Program-made: the position numbers and the translations under genes
The notes under the pieces: generated by a model
Databases searched by the model: none
The model's input: the letters and a program-made list of their open reading frames with translations, nothing else
What the model was told of the DNA's origin: nothing
Part shown: positions 18,445 through 27,531 of the stretch, one piece after another
Numbering within the stretch: position 1 is the first letter of the stretch
Layout: the number at the start of each line of letters is the position of its first letter
Source: Candidatus Babelota bacterium
GTDB lineage: Bacteria; Babelota; Babeliae; Babelales; Vermiphilaceae
DNA length: 64,000 nt
NCBI GenBank assembly: GCA_029262615.1
Contig: JAJCZD010000005.1
Span: 124,001-188,000, forward strand
Direction of reading: 5' to 3'

Positions 18445-18720
18445 ATGAAAAAACTATTACTTCTTTTTTTGGTGATCGGGTGGTGTGCAATTGCAATGGA
18501 TAAGAAAGCAAAACGATCAGTCGTCAACTCGGAAAACTTGCACTTGTGCGATTGGACAACAATATTTTTAAGCGCTACAAAAAATGCGGAGAAAAACAGG
18601 ATGATTTTAGCACGAGAACGAGCACAAAGATCTTTGGGGATAAATCAAGAAACAAGAAGAAAGAGTCCCCCAGATACATTACAAATGTTATCTCTTATTT
18701 ATGGTGATCGAAGAAACTAA
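18445..18720 (+). CDS. N-terminal remnant of a WD40-type paralogue (91 residues)
   Basis: This frame starts with signal peptide MKKLLLLFLVIGWCAIA and MDKKA, close to the start of the gene at 18798 (CAIAMDQEL). It stops after 91 codons. In the same frame, beyond the stop, lies a WD40 C-terminus (18733-18801). The simplest reading is a full-length paralogue that lost its middle and gained stops, so the 91-residue product may or may not still be made. It lies 15 bases after the first family member. Confidence 0.55.
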   Translation: MKKLLLLFLVIGWCAIAMDKKAKRSVVNSENLHLCDWTTIFLSATKNAEKNRMILARERAQRSLGINQETRRKSPPDTLQMLSLIYGDRRN

Positions 18721-18732
18721 GTAGGAAGCTAA

Positions 18733-18801
18733 GAGCGAGGAAATCAAAAGGCAAAAGGATTTATTTGGGATCTGAAACAATTAAAAGAGAATCAAATATG
18801 A
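18733..18801 (+). pseudogene. WD40 C-terminal remnant, same frame as the 91-residue gene
   Basis: After two in-frame stops (18718-18720 and 18730-18732) the frame of the preceding gene encodes GFIWDLKQLKENQI, then a TGA that overlaps the next ATG as ATGA. The intact paralogue ends RIWDLKQLKTDD, so this is a decayed copy of that tail. Confidence 0.65.
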
Positions 18802-19868
18802 AGAAATTAATTATTCTTTTCTTTATCGGTATTCATTGTGCAATTGCAATGGATCAAGAATTAGACTTTGTTGGAGTATCATTGCAAGAGACTAATGTAA
18901 GTCCTGCAACCCTTGCATGGGCTCAGCAATACGCGAACGCAGATCAAAAAACAAGACAAAACATGCAAAAAGAGCTTGAGCAAAAACAACAAGAGAAACG
19001 TGATCAACAAAAAATAATCCAACACATTTCAGCTTTGGTGAGCCCAATATTAAAACCTTCACTTACAATTTCACATCCTGAAATACAAGAAATACAATTT
19101 GGTTCAGTTTATAGATCAGCAAGTTGTAAATGTGCACGGCGAGAATGTGCAACAAAATTTGAAAAGGAAACTATTGAAGCCCGTTGCCATAATGACTATC
19201 ATATCTGGGATACAACAGGAAATAAAATTGCTCTATTGAAAAAACATTTTGCAGAGACTCCAATTGAATGTTTTGTTAGACATGAAAGTACATGGGAAAA
19301 AATGTGGGAGCATGAGTTTGCTCAATCGGGTGAAGACCAAATTGGAATAAAAGAAGTAACTTTTCATTCTACACCACACGGTTTGTTCATGAAAACAGAA
19401 ATTATGTTACCAGATGATTATGATTATGATGATCTTGGTCCGTTATCATATCATTTTGATGTGAAAAACGAAGAATGTCCTTCACGTTTACCCATTCATT
19501 TATTTGCTGTTTCTCCTGATAGAAAATACCTTGCTGGAGCAACAAAAAAATCTTTAAATATATGGAAAATAAATCCGATTAGTGAGATTAACAGGTTTTC
19601 GTTAGTTAAAAGTCTTGAGGTAGCTAAGCAAATTACCGCTTTAATTTTTAACCCGAATAGCAATCAGTTGGCTACTGCACTACAAGAAAAAGTTTATCTT
19701 TGGAGTGTAACTTATGGCTCTTTAAAAAAACTGGCTTGTTTAACTGGGCATACAGGGGAAATAAATAGCTTAGCTTTTGATGAAGATGGCGTTCGACTAG
19801 CAAGCGGTTCCTATGAAGATGATACTGCCCGTATTTGGGATTTAAAACAACTAAAAACAGATGATTAG
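18798..19868 (+). CDS. exported WD40-type protein, last of the tandem family
   Basis: A 356-residue protein with signal peptide MKKLIILFFIGIHCAIA followed by MDQEL, which fixes the start at 18798; the longer frame from 18765 reads through the remnant of the previous gene. A charged coiled-coil stretch (about 50-75) precedes the Cys cluster SASCKCARREC (C110, C112, C117) and YHIWDTTG. The C-terminal third has WD40 blades ending ARIWDLKQLK. Paralogue of the 16972 gene. Role unknown. Confidence 0.75.
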   Translation: MKKLIILFFIGIHCAIAMDQELDFVGVSLQETNVSPATLAWAQQYANADQKTRQNMQKELEQKQQEKRDQQKIIQHISALVSPILKPSLTISHPEIQEIQFGSVYRSASCKCARRECATKFEKETIEARCHNDYHIWDTTGNKIALLKKHFAETPIECFVRHESTWEKMWEHEFAQSGEDQIGIKEVTFHSTPHGLFMKTEIMLPDDYDYDDLGPLSYHFDVKNEECPSRLPIHLFAVSPDRKYLAGATKKSLNIWKINPISEINRFSLVKSLEVAKQITALIFNPNSNQLATALQEKVYLWSVTYGSLKKLACLTGHTGEINSLAFDEDGVRLASGSYEDDTARIWDLKQLKTDD

Positions 19869-19930
19869 TTTTGACGCTTTTTTTGCTTACAGTTACACTA
19901 AAGTAATCATATTTTAGCAAAAGAAGAATT

Positions 19931-22396
19931 ATGGAAAAACGATTCGATTTTCAAGCCGAGCAAGAAAAATTAATTAAAAAATGGCAAAAAGAGCAAACCT
20001 ATAAACCAAAAAATAATCCGGGTCCGCTTTTTACAATAGATACACCACCGCCAACCGTTTCTGGTTCTTTGCATATTGGCCATATTTTTTCTTACACCCA
20101 AACGGATATTATTGCTCGCTATAAACGTATGAACGGGCATTCAGTTTTTTATCCATTTGGTTTTGATGATAACGGTCTACCAACCGAGCGATTTGTTGAG
20201 AAAAAATTAAAAATTCGGCCACAAGATTTAGGGCGTTCTGAATTTATAAAAAAATGTCTTGAGCAGACACAAATTGTAGAAAAAGAGTTTGAAGATCTAT
20301 GGCAAAATATTGGCTTGTCAGTCGATTGGGATTCTGTTTATTCAACTATTTCAGAGCCAGTGCGCCGATTATCTCAAGAATCTTTTATTGAGCTGCTCAA
20401 AAAAGGCTACGTATATCGCAAGGATGAGCCGGCAATTTATTGCACCACCTGCCGCACCAGCGTTGCACAAGCAGAGCTTGATGACATCCAGAAAGATACA
20501 TTTTTTAATGATATTGTTTTTGTTGATAAAGATGGTAAAGATTTGGTTATTAGCACCACGCGACCAGAATTACTCTCTTCTTGTGTTGCGTTATTTTTCC
20601 ATCCTGACGATGCGCGATACAAGAAATTACAAGGTACCAACGCAAAGGTACCATTATTTGGTTTTGAGGTGCCCATCCTAGCAGATGAAACGGTTGAAAT
20701 AGAAAAAGGGACCGGTTTGGTAATGTGTTGCACCTTTGGCGATACTACTGATATTGAGTGGTTCAAAAAACATAAACTGCCATATAAACAATCAGTTGGT
20801 TTTAATGGCCGTTGGATTGAAAGTACCGGTCTTCTGGCTGGGCTAAAGGCAAAAGAAGCACGAGCAACAATTTTAGAAGAGCTGAAAAAAAATAATTTAG
20901 TGTTATCACAAAAGCCAATCTCTCATTCGGTTAATGTGCACGAGCGCTGCAAAAAAGAAATTGAGTTTGTGATGCTCAAGCAGTGGTTTTTGAATTTACT
21001 GGATTATAAAAAAGAATTTTTAGCACTTGCTGAACAAATTCATTGGTACCCCGCTTTTATGAAATCACGATACAAAGATTGGGTACAAAATCTAAGGTGG
21101 GATTGGTGTTTAAGCCGACAACGCTTTTATGGCATTCCATTTCCTATTTGGTATTGCAAAGATTGTAATGAGGTTGTCTATCCGGAATATAAAGATTTGC
21201 CAATTGACCCACAAGAGCAACCCTTTCCTGGTGGCAACTGTCCAAAATGCGATTGCAAAAAACTAATTGCAGACACTGATGTCATGGACACGTGGAATAC
21301 ATCTTCGTTATCGCCTTATATTTGTCTGCAACTATTTAATAAAAATACATTCTCTCCACTCATGGCAGAAACGCAAGAAGAATTTATTCCCATGGGCATG
21401 CGGCCACAAGCGCATGATATTATTCGTACCTGGGCTTTTTATACTATTGTTAAAACATGGTTTCATAATAAACTTATTCCATGGAAAGAGATTGTTATTT
21501 CTGGACATGTTCTTTCTGATAAAAAAGAAAAATTATCAAAATCAAAAGGCAACGAGCCATTTGCTCCAAAACAATTGCTAAAAAGATTTCCAGCAGATGC
21601 AATTCGGTATTGGACTTCTACGGGTGGGCTAGGCAAAGATATTGCCTTTTCTGAGACGCAAATTAAAATTGGTTCTCGATTGGTTACCAAAATTTGGAAT
21701 GCATTCCGCTTTGCTGCACCACACATTCAAGAGATTGACCCACAATCATCACCAGAGGAATTTGGCGTAGTTAATGAATGGATACTAGATCAAATGAGTA
21801 AGACATTTACACAATATAAGAACTACTTTGAAAAACATGAATTTAGCTTGGCACTAGATACGATAGAGAAATTTTTCTGGAACACGTTTTGTGATAACTA
21901 TTTGGAACTAATCAAACCAATGCTCTTTAATGAAAAAGATTACGATCATAGTGAGGTTATTGCAACTCAATATGTTCTGTATCAAGTTGGCTTGCGGACT
22001 TTGCAATTATTTGCACCGTACCTGCCATTTGTAACTGAAACGATTTATGATCGGTTGTACAAAAAAGAAGATAGTATTCTATCAATTGCACAAACTCAAT
22101 TTGCAACGGTCCAAACCCCATATACTTATAAACAAAGTGTAGAAATTATGGAAACTGTTGTTGCCATAATTGGCTCTGTTCGCAAACTTAAAACAGATCA
22201 ACAACTATCATTAAAAATACCACTTGCTGAATTGGTTATTTTTATTGATAATGCGGAACTGTTTCCTGAAATTAAAAACCAGCGGCAATTAATTGCCGGC
22301 GTAACCCAAGCAGAAAAAATATTATTCAAAGAAGGGGAAAAAGATAATAAAATAGAGCAAAAAAAAGGATTGTGGTATATCCAAGTTAGTAATTGA
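19931..22396 (+). CDS. valS: valyl-tRNA synthetase
   Basis: Class I synthetase charging tRNA-Val. An 821-residue protein with TPPPTVSGSLHIGHIFSYTQ (HIGH at 47-50), editing-domain sequence around STTRPELL, WCLSRQRFYGIPFPIWYC, and KLSKSKGN (from about 534). It is short for a bacterial ValS and shows little of the C-terminal coiled-coil arm. The N-terminal text and length recall the archaeal-type ValS found in Rickettsia, from memory of that family. An ankyrin gene follows by 35 bases. Confidence 0.95.
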   Translation: MEKRFDFQAEQEKLIKKWQKEQTYKPKNNPGPLFTIDTPPPTVSGSLHIGHIFSYTQTDIIARYKRMNGHSVFYPFGFDDNGLPTERFVEKKLKIRPQDLGRSEFIKKCLEQTQIVEKEFEDLWQNIGLSVDWDSVYSTISEPVRRLSQESFIELLKKGYVYRKDEPAIYCTTCRTSVAQAELDDIQKDTFFNDIVFVDKDGKDLVISTTRPELLSSCVALFFHPDDARYKKLQGTNAKVPLFGFEVPILADETVEIEKGTGLVMCCTFGDTTDIEWFKKHKLPYKQSVGFNGRWIESTGLLAGLKAKEARATILEELKKNNLVLSQKPISHSVNVHERCKKEIEFVMLKQWFLNLLDYKKEFLALAEQIHWYPAFMKSRYKDWVQNLRWDWCLSRQRFYGIPFPIWYCKDCNEVVYPEYKDLPIDPQEQPFPGGNCPKCDCKKLIADTDVMDTWNTSSLSPYICLQLFNKNTFSPLMAETQEEFIPMGMRPQAHDIIRTWAFYTIVKTWFHNKLIPWKEIVISGHVLSDKKEKLSKSKGNEPFAPKQLLKRFPADAIRYWTSTGGLGKDIAFSETQIKIGSRLVTKIWNAFRFAAPHIQEIDPQSSPEEFGVVNEWILDQMSKTFTQYKNYFEKHEFSLALDTIEKFFWNTFCDNYLELIKPMLFNEKDYDHSEVIATQYVLYQVGLRTLQLFAPYLPFVTETIYDRLYKKEDSILSIAQTQFATVQTPYTYKQSVEIMETVVAIIGSVRKLKTDQQLSLKIPLAELVIFIDNAELFPEIKNQRQLIAGVTQAEKILFKEGEKDNKIEQKKGLWYIQVSN

Positions 22397-22431
22397 AGCA
22401 AGTATCTAATTTATAACTACAAAAGGATAAT

Positions 22432-23607
22432 ATGCAAAAGAAATTGTTACTTGCATTGCTCTGCGTACCACTTGCTCACGCCTGGCTTAATGAGAATGGC
22501 ATGCCAATCAGGGGTTCATTAGGTAATTGGTCATCTGCCAAAACCTCAGCTAGCGATTATATTAATGGTCGCCGTGACAGACTAGAACAAATTGCACAAA
22601 ACAACCGACTATCTCAAGAAGATTTCTTAGAACAATTTACCCATGAATTAGATCTGGAAAACTTTGGCAGTGATTTTGGCAGACAACCTGAATTGATTTA
22701 CTATCTTCTTGCTCACGGACGAATAGAAGCATTGAAATTTCTGCAAGAAAAAGGATTAAACCTACAAGGACTGTATGAAAAATCAGAAAAAAAATTATAT
22801 AAACCGCTTTTTCATTATTTAACATTGGTAGATTTTCCTGATGATAAAAAATCAGAAATGGTTACATTTCTCGGGCCTCTATTCAAAGATGAATGGACCA
22901 AAGCAGACCAAAATGGTGATACTATGTTGCATGTTGCGGCACGTATTGGCTGCCCATGCCTAACCAAACTTGCACTTGAGCATGGTGTTGATATAAATGC
23001 ACAAAATAGTAGGGGTGAAACGGCATTGCATCAGGCAACAACGTCAAATAGTAAAGATGTATTTAACATTCTTGTTGAGCGCACTGATTTGAGTGTCCAA
23101 GATCAAAACGGGGATACGCCAATGCAATGTGCAATAAAGGTTCGCAACCAAGAGAAGTTACAAGCTTTATTAGATTTGCAAGCACCACAAATAAAAAATA
23201 ACAAAGAACAAACACCAAGGGATCTCTTGCATGCAGAATTAAAAATATGTGAAACTACCAAAAGTGCCGATCCGCATGAACAAGCTGCTTGCAATAAAGA
23301 ACTCAAAACATTAGTGGTCCTCATGACAATGTTAAATAATTTCTCTATTCAAGCTAAAGACCAAGAATTACAAGGTGCTGTTTCAAGAAAACGGGAAAAA
23401 ATAAAAAAACTGCAACAAGAGCGAGAGCAGGTTGTTGCTCAACAATTAGAAGAAGAAGAAAAAGAAGAAAAAGAACTCCGGGCATTACTTGCAAAAAAGA
23501 AAGAAGAACAGGCGCAAAAAAGAGAAAATGAAATAGTGAAAATTGATTCACAAACAGAAAAAGAAAACCGCGATTTAGAAGAGTTAGAGACATTATTAAG
23601 TAAATGA
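22432..23607 (+). CDS. exported ankyrin-repeat protein with C-terminal coiled coil
   Basis: A 391-residue protein with signal peptide MQKKLLLALLCVPLAHA. Residues about 155-260 contain ankyrin units, for example NGDTMLHVAARIGC, RGETALHQATTS and NGDTPMQCAIKV. The last 90 residues form a strongly charged coiled coil (KKLQQEREQVVAQQLEEEEKEE). AAAGGA precedes the ATG. Its last four bases overlap ybeY as ATGA, which suggests translational coupling. Probably binds another protein outside the cytoplasm. Confidence 0.85.
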   Translation: MQKKLLLALLCVPLAHAWLNENGMPIRGSLGNWSSAKTSASDYINGRRDRLEQIAQNNRLSQEDFLEQFTHELDLENFGSDFGRQPELIYYLLAHGRIEALKFLQEKGLNLQGLYEKSEKKLYKPLFHYLTLVDFPDDKKSEMVTFLGPLFKDEWTKADQNGDTMLHVAARIGCPCLTKLALEHGVDINAQNSRGETALHQATTSNSKDVFNILVERTDLSVQDQNGDTPMQCAIKVRNQEKLQALLDLQAPQIKNNKEQTPRDLLHAELKICETTKSADPHEQAACNKELKTLVVLMTMLNNFSIQAKDQELQGAVSRKREKIKKLQQEREQVVAQQLEEEEKEEKELRALLAKKKEEQAQKRENEIVKIDSQTEKENRDLEELETLLSK

Positions 23608-24053
23608 TTTTAATTAAAAATACACAACGAACAATCCCTATAAACGTTTCTAAAATAGAAAAGGATGCGCAAAAAATACTGCGCATCCTTGGCTATGATG
23701 ATTTTGACCTAGGCATCTGGTTTTGCTCAGATGCAACTATCAAAAAATACAATCGAGAGTATCGTAAAAAAGATAAGATTACCGATATCTTATCTTTTGC
23801 ATATCATTTTGATTTAAAGCCAGGCCAAAAAGTAAAACCTAAGACTCCTGAAGATAAAAACCTTGGCGATCTTATTATTGCACCAACATATGTAAAAAAA
23901 GATTTACCCCGGTGGGACCAAACTTTTGCGCAACGCATGCAAATGCTCTTGGTTCATGGTATTTGCCATCTTCTGGGTTATGACCATATTAAAGATACTG
24001 ATTATGAAATAATGAAAAAAAAAGAAGATCAAATCTTAAAAAAACTAACTTAA
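23604..24053 (+). CDS. ybeY: endoribonuclease YbeY
   Basis: Zinc-dependent RNase used in 16S rRNA 3'-end maturation and ribosome quality control. A 149-residue protein, normal size. The metal site HGICHLLGYDH is intact with all three His. Upstream are the usual NREYR and TDILSFAY motifs. It overlaps the ankyrin gene by four bases (ATGA). Its TAA is shared with the convergent gene at 24050. Confidence 0.95.
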   Translation: MILIKNTQRTIPINVSKIEKDAQKILRILGYDDFDLGIWFCSDATIKKYNREYRKKDKITDILSFAYHFDLKPGQKVKPKTPEDKNLGDLIIAPTYVKKDLPRWDQTFAQRMQMLLVHGICHLLGYDHIKDTDYEIMKKKEDQILKKLT

Positions 24054-24301
24054 TCTTTTTTATTTCTTGATTTAGCCTGCAAACCAACGAATCTTACAGA
24101 ACGTGTTCTCTTTTTTTTTGAAGCTCGTTTATTTTTTTTCACATATAAAGGATCAATTGCAAAATGTACTTGTTTTGGTGCTGTTTGTTTGGTTTGTTCT
24201 AGTATTTCTTTTTTTAGTTCAGCCATACTAAAAATTGAACCAAAGCCTAATAAAAAAGAAAGAAATACAATTTTTCTATTAATCACGGTCCAAAAATCCA
24301 A
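24050..24301 (-). CDS. small exported basic protein
   Basis: An 83-residue protein with an N-terminal hydrophobic segment (IVFLSFLLGFGSIFS) followed by MAEL, then a Lys/Arg-rich tail (KKNKRASKKKRTRS). Its start overlaps the end of the upstream small gene by 23 bases, so the two are likely translated from one mRNA. Unknown family. Confidence 0.5.
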   Translation of the reverse strand: MDFWTVINRKIVFLSFLLGFGSIFSMAELKKEILEQTKQTAPKQVHFAIDPLYVKKNKRASKKKRTRSVRFVGLQAKSRNKKD

Positions 24302-24506
24302 AACCTAAGGGGTTTGCAATATCAGGACTACTAATTGTTATTGTGTCTTTGGTTTCGGTAGGTTTGTTTGTCAGAACTAATGTTGCAGCTTTTTGAGATG
24401 GTTCAAAACCTTTACCACCAGTCTGGCCGTTTTCGGTTCTTGAGCCATTGTAACAAAATAAACTTACACTGCTGCAAAAAAGAGTTGCTAATAAAAAAGT
24501 TTTCAT
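24279..24506 (-). CDS. small exported protein
   Basis: A 75-residue protein with signal peptide MKTFLLATLFCSSVSLFC; a Cys at the signal end could be a poor lipobox. The mature part is polar, with many Thr and Ser, and ends GFGFLDRD. It is the first gene of a two-gene unit with 24050-24301. Unknown family. Confidence 0.5.
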   Translation of the reverse strand: MKTFLLATLFCSSVSLFCYNGSRTENGQTGGKGFEPSQKAATLVLTNKPTETKDTITISSPDIANPLGFGFLDRD

Positions 24507-24609
24507 AAAAGCCCTTTATTAAATGTTTTTTTTTGTTTACCTTATGCATTAATATACAAGAAAAATCCTTTTTATAAAGTGGTTATTGGTTTTTAACTTA
24601 AGGAAAAAG

Positions 24610-25266
24610 ATGAAAAAAATTTTATTTTTAGTTTTGGTTTTATTTTCTGTTTCAGTTTTTTGCATGGAACCTGATGAAGAAGATATACAAGTTCCTATGA
24701 CTCAAGGAGAGGGTAATTCTCGTGGAAGACCACCTTTTTTAGTTCGATGGGTGCAATCTGGGGCACGTGAAGATGCTGATCAAGAAAATAATCCTAACAA
24801 TGCTTACAATCACTATAAGTATAATGTAAATTTTGTTTCTCAAGCTCCACCCAAAGACCGTAATTTTACTGAGCGAACTATTAATGCATGGAATCAAGGC
24901 ATGGACCAGGTAATTGCTCAAATTCCATTGCTAATCGCATCAGCCTTAATCAATGAAGCACTTAATGGGTTTCCTGTTTGTTCAAAAATAACTGAGTTAT
25001 GGAGTGAAAACATTAATCAAGAAAATGAGGAAATAGATCATTTATCTCCTCAATTATCTTCCATTCAAAACACTAATGCTGAGATTCAAGTACTTGAACA
25101 ATTAATCACACGATTAGAAAATGTAATGGATCCTGACAATATTAACCAACTAAATAAATTAGAGAAATTAAAACGTGGCAAAAAAGAACTTGTTGATACA
25201 CTCTTTGATGAAACTTTAAAGTTTAAAGAATTAATAAGAAAAGAAAAAGCTGCCTCAGCTGCTTAA
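24610..25266 (+). CDS. exported protein with CMEPD motif and helical C-terminus
   Basis: A 218-residue protein. The signal peptide MKKILFLVLVLFSVSVF is followed by CMEPDEED; AGGAAAA upstream supports the ATG at 24610. A weakly hydrophobic helix lies around residues 105-125 (IAQIPLLIASALINEAL). The rest is charged helix with possible coiled coil (IQVLEQLITRLE). No family recognised. It shares its stop codon (TTAA) with the convergent symporter gene. Confidence 0.65.
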   Translation: MKKILFLVLVLFSVSVFCMEPDEEDIQVPMTQGEGNSRGRPPFLVRWVQSGAREDADQENNPNNAYNHYKYNVNFVSQAPPKDRNFTERTINAWNQGMDQVIAQIPLLIASALINEALNGFPVCSKITELWSENINQENEEIDHLSPQLSSIQNTNAEIQVLEQLITRLENVMDPDNINQLNKLEKLKRGKKELVDTLFDETLKFKELIRKEKAASAA

Positions 25267-26609
25267 TTATTTTTTGGCAACTTCAATACTTTCGGATATT
25301 TAAACGCTAAATACAAAATACCCAGAACGTTTGGTACTGCAACCAGTGCAATCAAACAATCAACAAGTGGCCAAATGCTTTTTAATGGTACTAGAGCACC
25401 AAAAAAGATGGCAAGAGCGGTCAAGCCCATGTACCCTTTGACCCATTTATCTTTGGTCAGTGATGCAAAGGTTTGTGACCCGTTAAAGCTATTACCAATT
25501 GCCGTTGTCAAAACAAAGAGAGTGATACTAATCAAAAGTATATATTGCCCACCCATTGGTGCTTGTTTTTCAAACGCTTCATAAATTAATGTGCTGCGGA
25601 AATCTCCATAGGTCCACACACCAGTAACTAAAACAAGCAAACCAGACATGGTAACTAAAAAAGCATCAGAAACCATAGAAAATAAAGCCAGTACACCTTG
25701 GTCTATTGGTCGTTTAACATTCGCAACCGCATGAGGAATTGATGAAGTGCCAATACCTGCCTCAGTAATAAAGATAGCATTAAACACGCCGGCTTTCATG
25801 GCTTGGAATATTGAAATCGTAAAGACACCACCAAGTGCTCCTTTGGTTGAGAAAGCATTGGCAAAAACAAGACCGATTGCTGCACGCAATAACCCTGTAT
25901 CTGAAAATAAAATGTAAAGGCTAAAGCCTACATACAGCACAAACATAATTGGTACCAATTTACTTGCAATATTACCAACTCGTTTTGCACCACCGTTTAA
26001 TACTACCCAAACGATTATTGCTAAAATAAATCCAGTTATCCATTTTGGTATATTCTCGTGCACATATATATTAGCGAGTGTATTTGATTGTACTGCGGTC
26101 CATTCTATAAATAAAAGAACCATAACCCCGGCATACCAATAAGCCAAGAATGGGGTTACCTTCTTTAAATATTCCATCGGGCCACCAACAATTTTTCCAT
26201 CTGGCAAGGTTACCCGCGTTTGAATGGCAAAGCATACTTCGGTCAGTTTGGTAACTGAAGCAAAAAATATATACAATAATAACCAAAATAGGGCTCCTGG
26301 CCCACCGGTATAAATGGCAATTGCTGGTACCACAACGTTACCCATGCCGATGGTTGTTGCCATTGCGGTAAACATGGCATGGAACGGGTTAATCGTATCA
26401 GCAGCATTAGGAGCACTTTTGCCGGTAATACCTTTTCCAATTATTTTTAAAAACAAGGGGAATGCGCGGAATTGTAAAAAACCAGTTTTAATGGTCAGAA
26501 TTACGGCAACGGAAAAAAATAAAATCGAAGAAGGCAAGACAAATAAGTTGTTAAAAGAGCACAAACTTGTGCTTATTGAATGTAGTAGGTTTAGTAAACT
26601 AGTAATCAT
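25263..26609 (-). CDS. AGCS-family sodium:alanine/glycine symporter
   Basis: Inner-membrane importer of small neutral amino acids driven by sodium. A 448-residue protein, normal length, with about ten to eleven hydrophobic segments. Family sequence is visible as ATTIGMGNVVVPAIAIYTGG near residue 90 and ITEAGIGTSSIPHAVAN near 280. An importer for host amino acids fits a dependent lifestyle. It starts 26 bases after ruvA and is probably co-transcribed with it. Confidence 0.92.
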   Translation of the reverse strand: MITSLLNLLHSISTSLCSFNNLFVLPSSILFFSVAVILTIKTGFLQFRAFPLFLKIIGKGITGKSAPNAADTINPFHAMFTAMATTIGMGNVVVPAIAIYTGGPGALFWLLLYIFFASVTKLTEVCFAIQTRVTLPDGKIVGGPMEYLKKVTPFLAYWYAGVMVLLFIEWTAVQSNTLANIYVHENIPKWITGFILAIIVWVVLNGGAKRVGNIASKLVPIMFVLYVGFSLYILFSDTGLLRAAIGLVFANAFSTKGALGGVFTISIFQAMKAGVFNAIFITEAGIGTSSIPHAVANVKRPIDQGVLALFSMVSDAFLVTMSGLLVLVTGVWTYGDFRSTLIYEAFEKQAPMGGQYILLISITLFVLTTAIGNSFNGSQTFASLTKDKWVKGYMGLTALAIFFGALVPLKSIWPLVDCLIALVAVPNVLGILYLAFKYPKVLKLPKNN

Positions 26610-26635
26610 AAAACTCCTAAAATGTTTTTGTTATT

Positions 26636-27235
26636 TTATGTTTTTTTTGCCAAAAAAGATAATGCCCGTCGCATGAGCTGATCAAAAGTATATTCTTTTC
26701 CCTTTACTTCTTTCTTAATAAAATCCATTGCACGATTAATCTCATGGGTTGAGTAATTAAGTGATTGCAATACTTGGGAGACTTGGTGCCAGGTTTGCAA
26801 TGATTTGCTTGCCGTGACCTGCAATCCTGAATTAAGTAATTTTTGTACTTTATGTTTTAATTGTACAATCATCTGCTCGGCTTTTTTTGAGCCAATACCA
26901 TTTACTTTGCTCAGTGCCTTATCATCACCTGTTTGAATCGCTTCCAAAAAAAGCTGTGGTCCAAGTTGAGCCAATGCTGCTATTGCTATCTTGGGACCCA
27001 TCCCCGCACAACTAATAATTAACAAAAAAACTTGCTTTTCCCCCTCATTTTCAAACCCATACATGGTTGGGCCCTGTTCGGCATTCCATTGCATATGAGT
27101 CAAGATAGTAGTTTTCTTGCCAATCGAGTAATTACTCGATTTAACCACGCAAACAGCAAAGCCAATGGTACCAGTATCTATAACCACGCAGTTCTGCGAA
27201 ACAGCTTTTATCGTGCCAGTAAGTAGATTGATCAT
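26636..27235 (-). CDS. ruvA: Holliday junction branch-migration protein RuvA
   Basis: Binds four-way junctions and loads RuvB. A 199-residue protein, normal size. The N-terminal OB domain begins MINLLTGTIKAV. The two helix-hairpin-helix motifs are seen in the middle (AALAQLGPQLF and LSKVNGIGSKKAEQMIVQL). The C-terminal RuvB-binding domain ends the protein. ruvB and ruvC are not in the window. It is divergent from tRNA-Gly. Confidence 0.95.
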   Translation of the reverse strand: MINLLTGTIKAVSQNCVVIDTGTIGFAVCVVKSSNYSIGKKTTILTHMQWNAEQGPTMYGFENEGEKQVFLLIISCAGMGPKIAIAALAQLGPQLFLEAIQTGDDKALSKVNGIGSKKAEQMIVQLKHKVQKLLNSGLQVTASKSLQTWHQVSQVLQSLNYSTHEINRAMDFIKKEVKGKEYTFDQLMRRALSFLAKKT

Positions 27236-27265
27236 ACCAAATTCCTTTTAAAAATAGGTTTTTCG

Positions 27266-27293
27266 TTGACAAAATCAGCTTACATGATACCAT
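27266..27293 (+). promoter_or_regulatory. promoter of tRNA-Gly
   Basis: A perfect TTGACA (27266-27271) and TACCAT (27288-27293) are 16 bases apart. The expected start near 27300 lies about 16 bases before the tRNA. Confidence 0.6.
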
Positions 27294-27315
27294 AAATTCG
27301 TATTGAAATGGTTGT

Positions 27316-27391
27316 GCGGAAATAGCTCAGCTGGTAGAGCGTTGCCTTGCCAAGGCAAAGGTCGCGGGTTCGAATCCCGTTTTCCGCTCCA
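27316..27391 (+). tRNA. tRNA-Gly (anticodon GCC)
   Basis: The 76-base cloverleaf is complete. The acceptor stem gcggaaa pairs with tttccgc, the D arm is gctc/gagc, the anticodon stem ttgcc/ggcaa carries loop TTGCCAA (anticodon GCC), and the T arm has gcggg-TTCGAAT-cccgt. The terminal CCA is encoded. Confidence 0.97.
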
Positions 27392-27531
27392 GTTATTCTT
27401 TGTTTTCAAAGCAAAAATCATTTGCCTCGGTCAAAAAGCCAAAAAGTTGGCAAATACCGAAAGTGCTGATAGGTTCAATTTATAGCATATTCAATTAACA
27501 CATTTTTTCTCTTTTTTAGGATGGTTTTATT

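Noticed and set aside
23354-23686. 110-codon antisense frame over the coiled coil and ybeY
   Set aside because: Its Leu/Phe-rich content is the reverse reading of a Glu/Lys-rich coiled coil; no ribosome site or family.
27303-27485. 60-codon frame over tRNA-Gly
   Set aside because: It reads through the tRNA; text like NSSAGRALPCQGKGRGFESR is the well-known false translation of tRNA genes.
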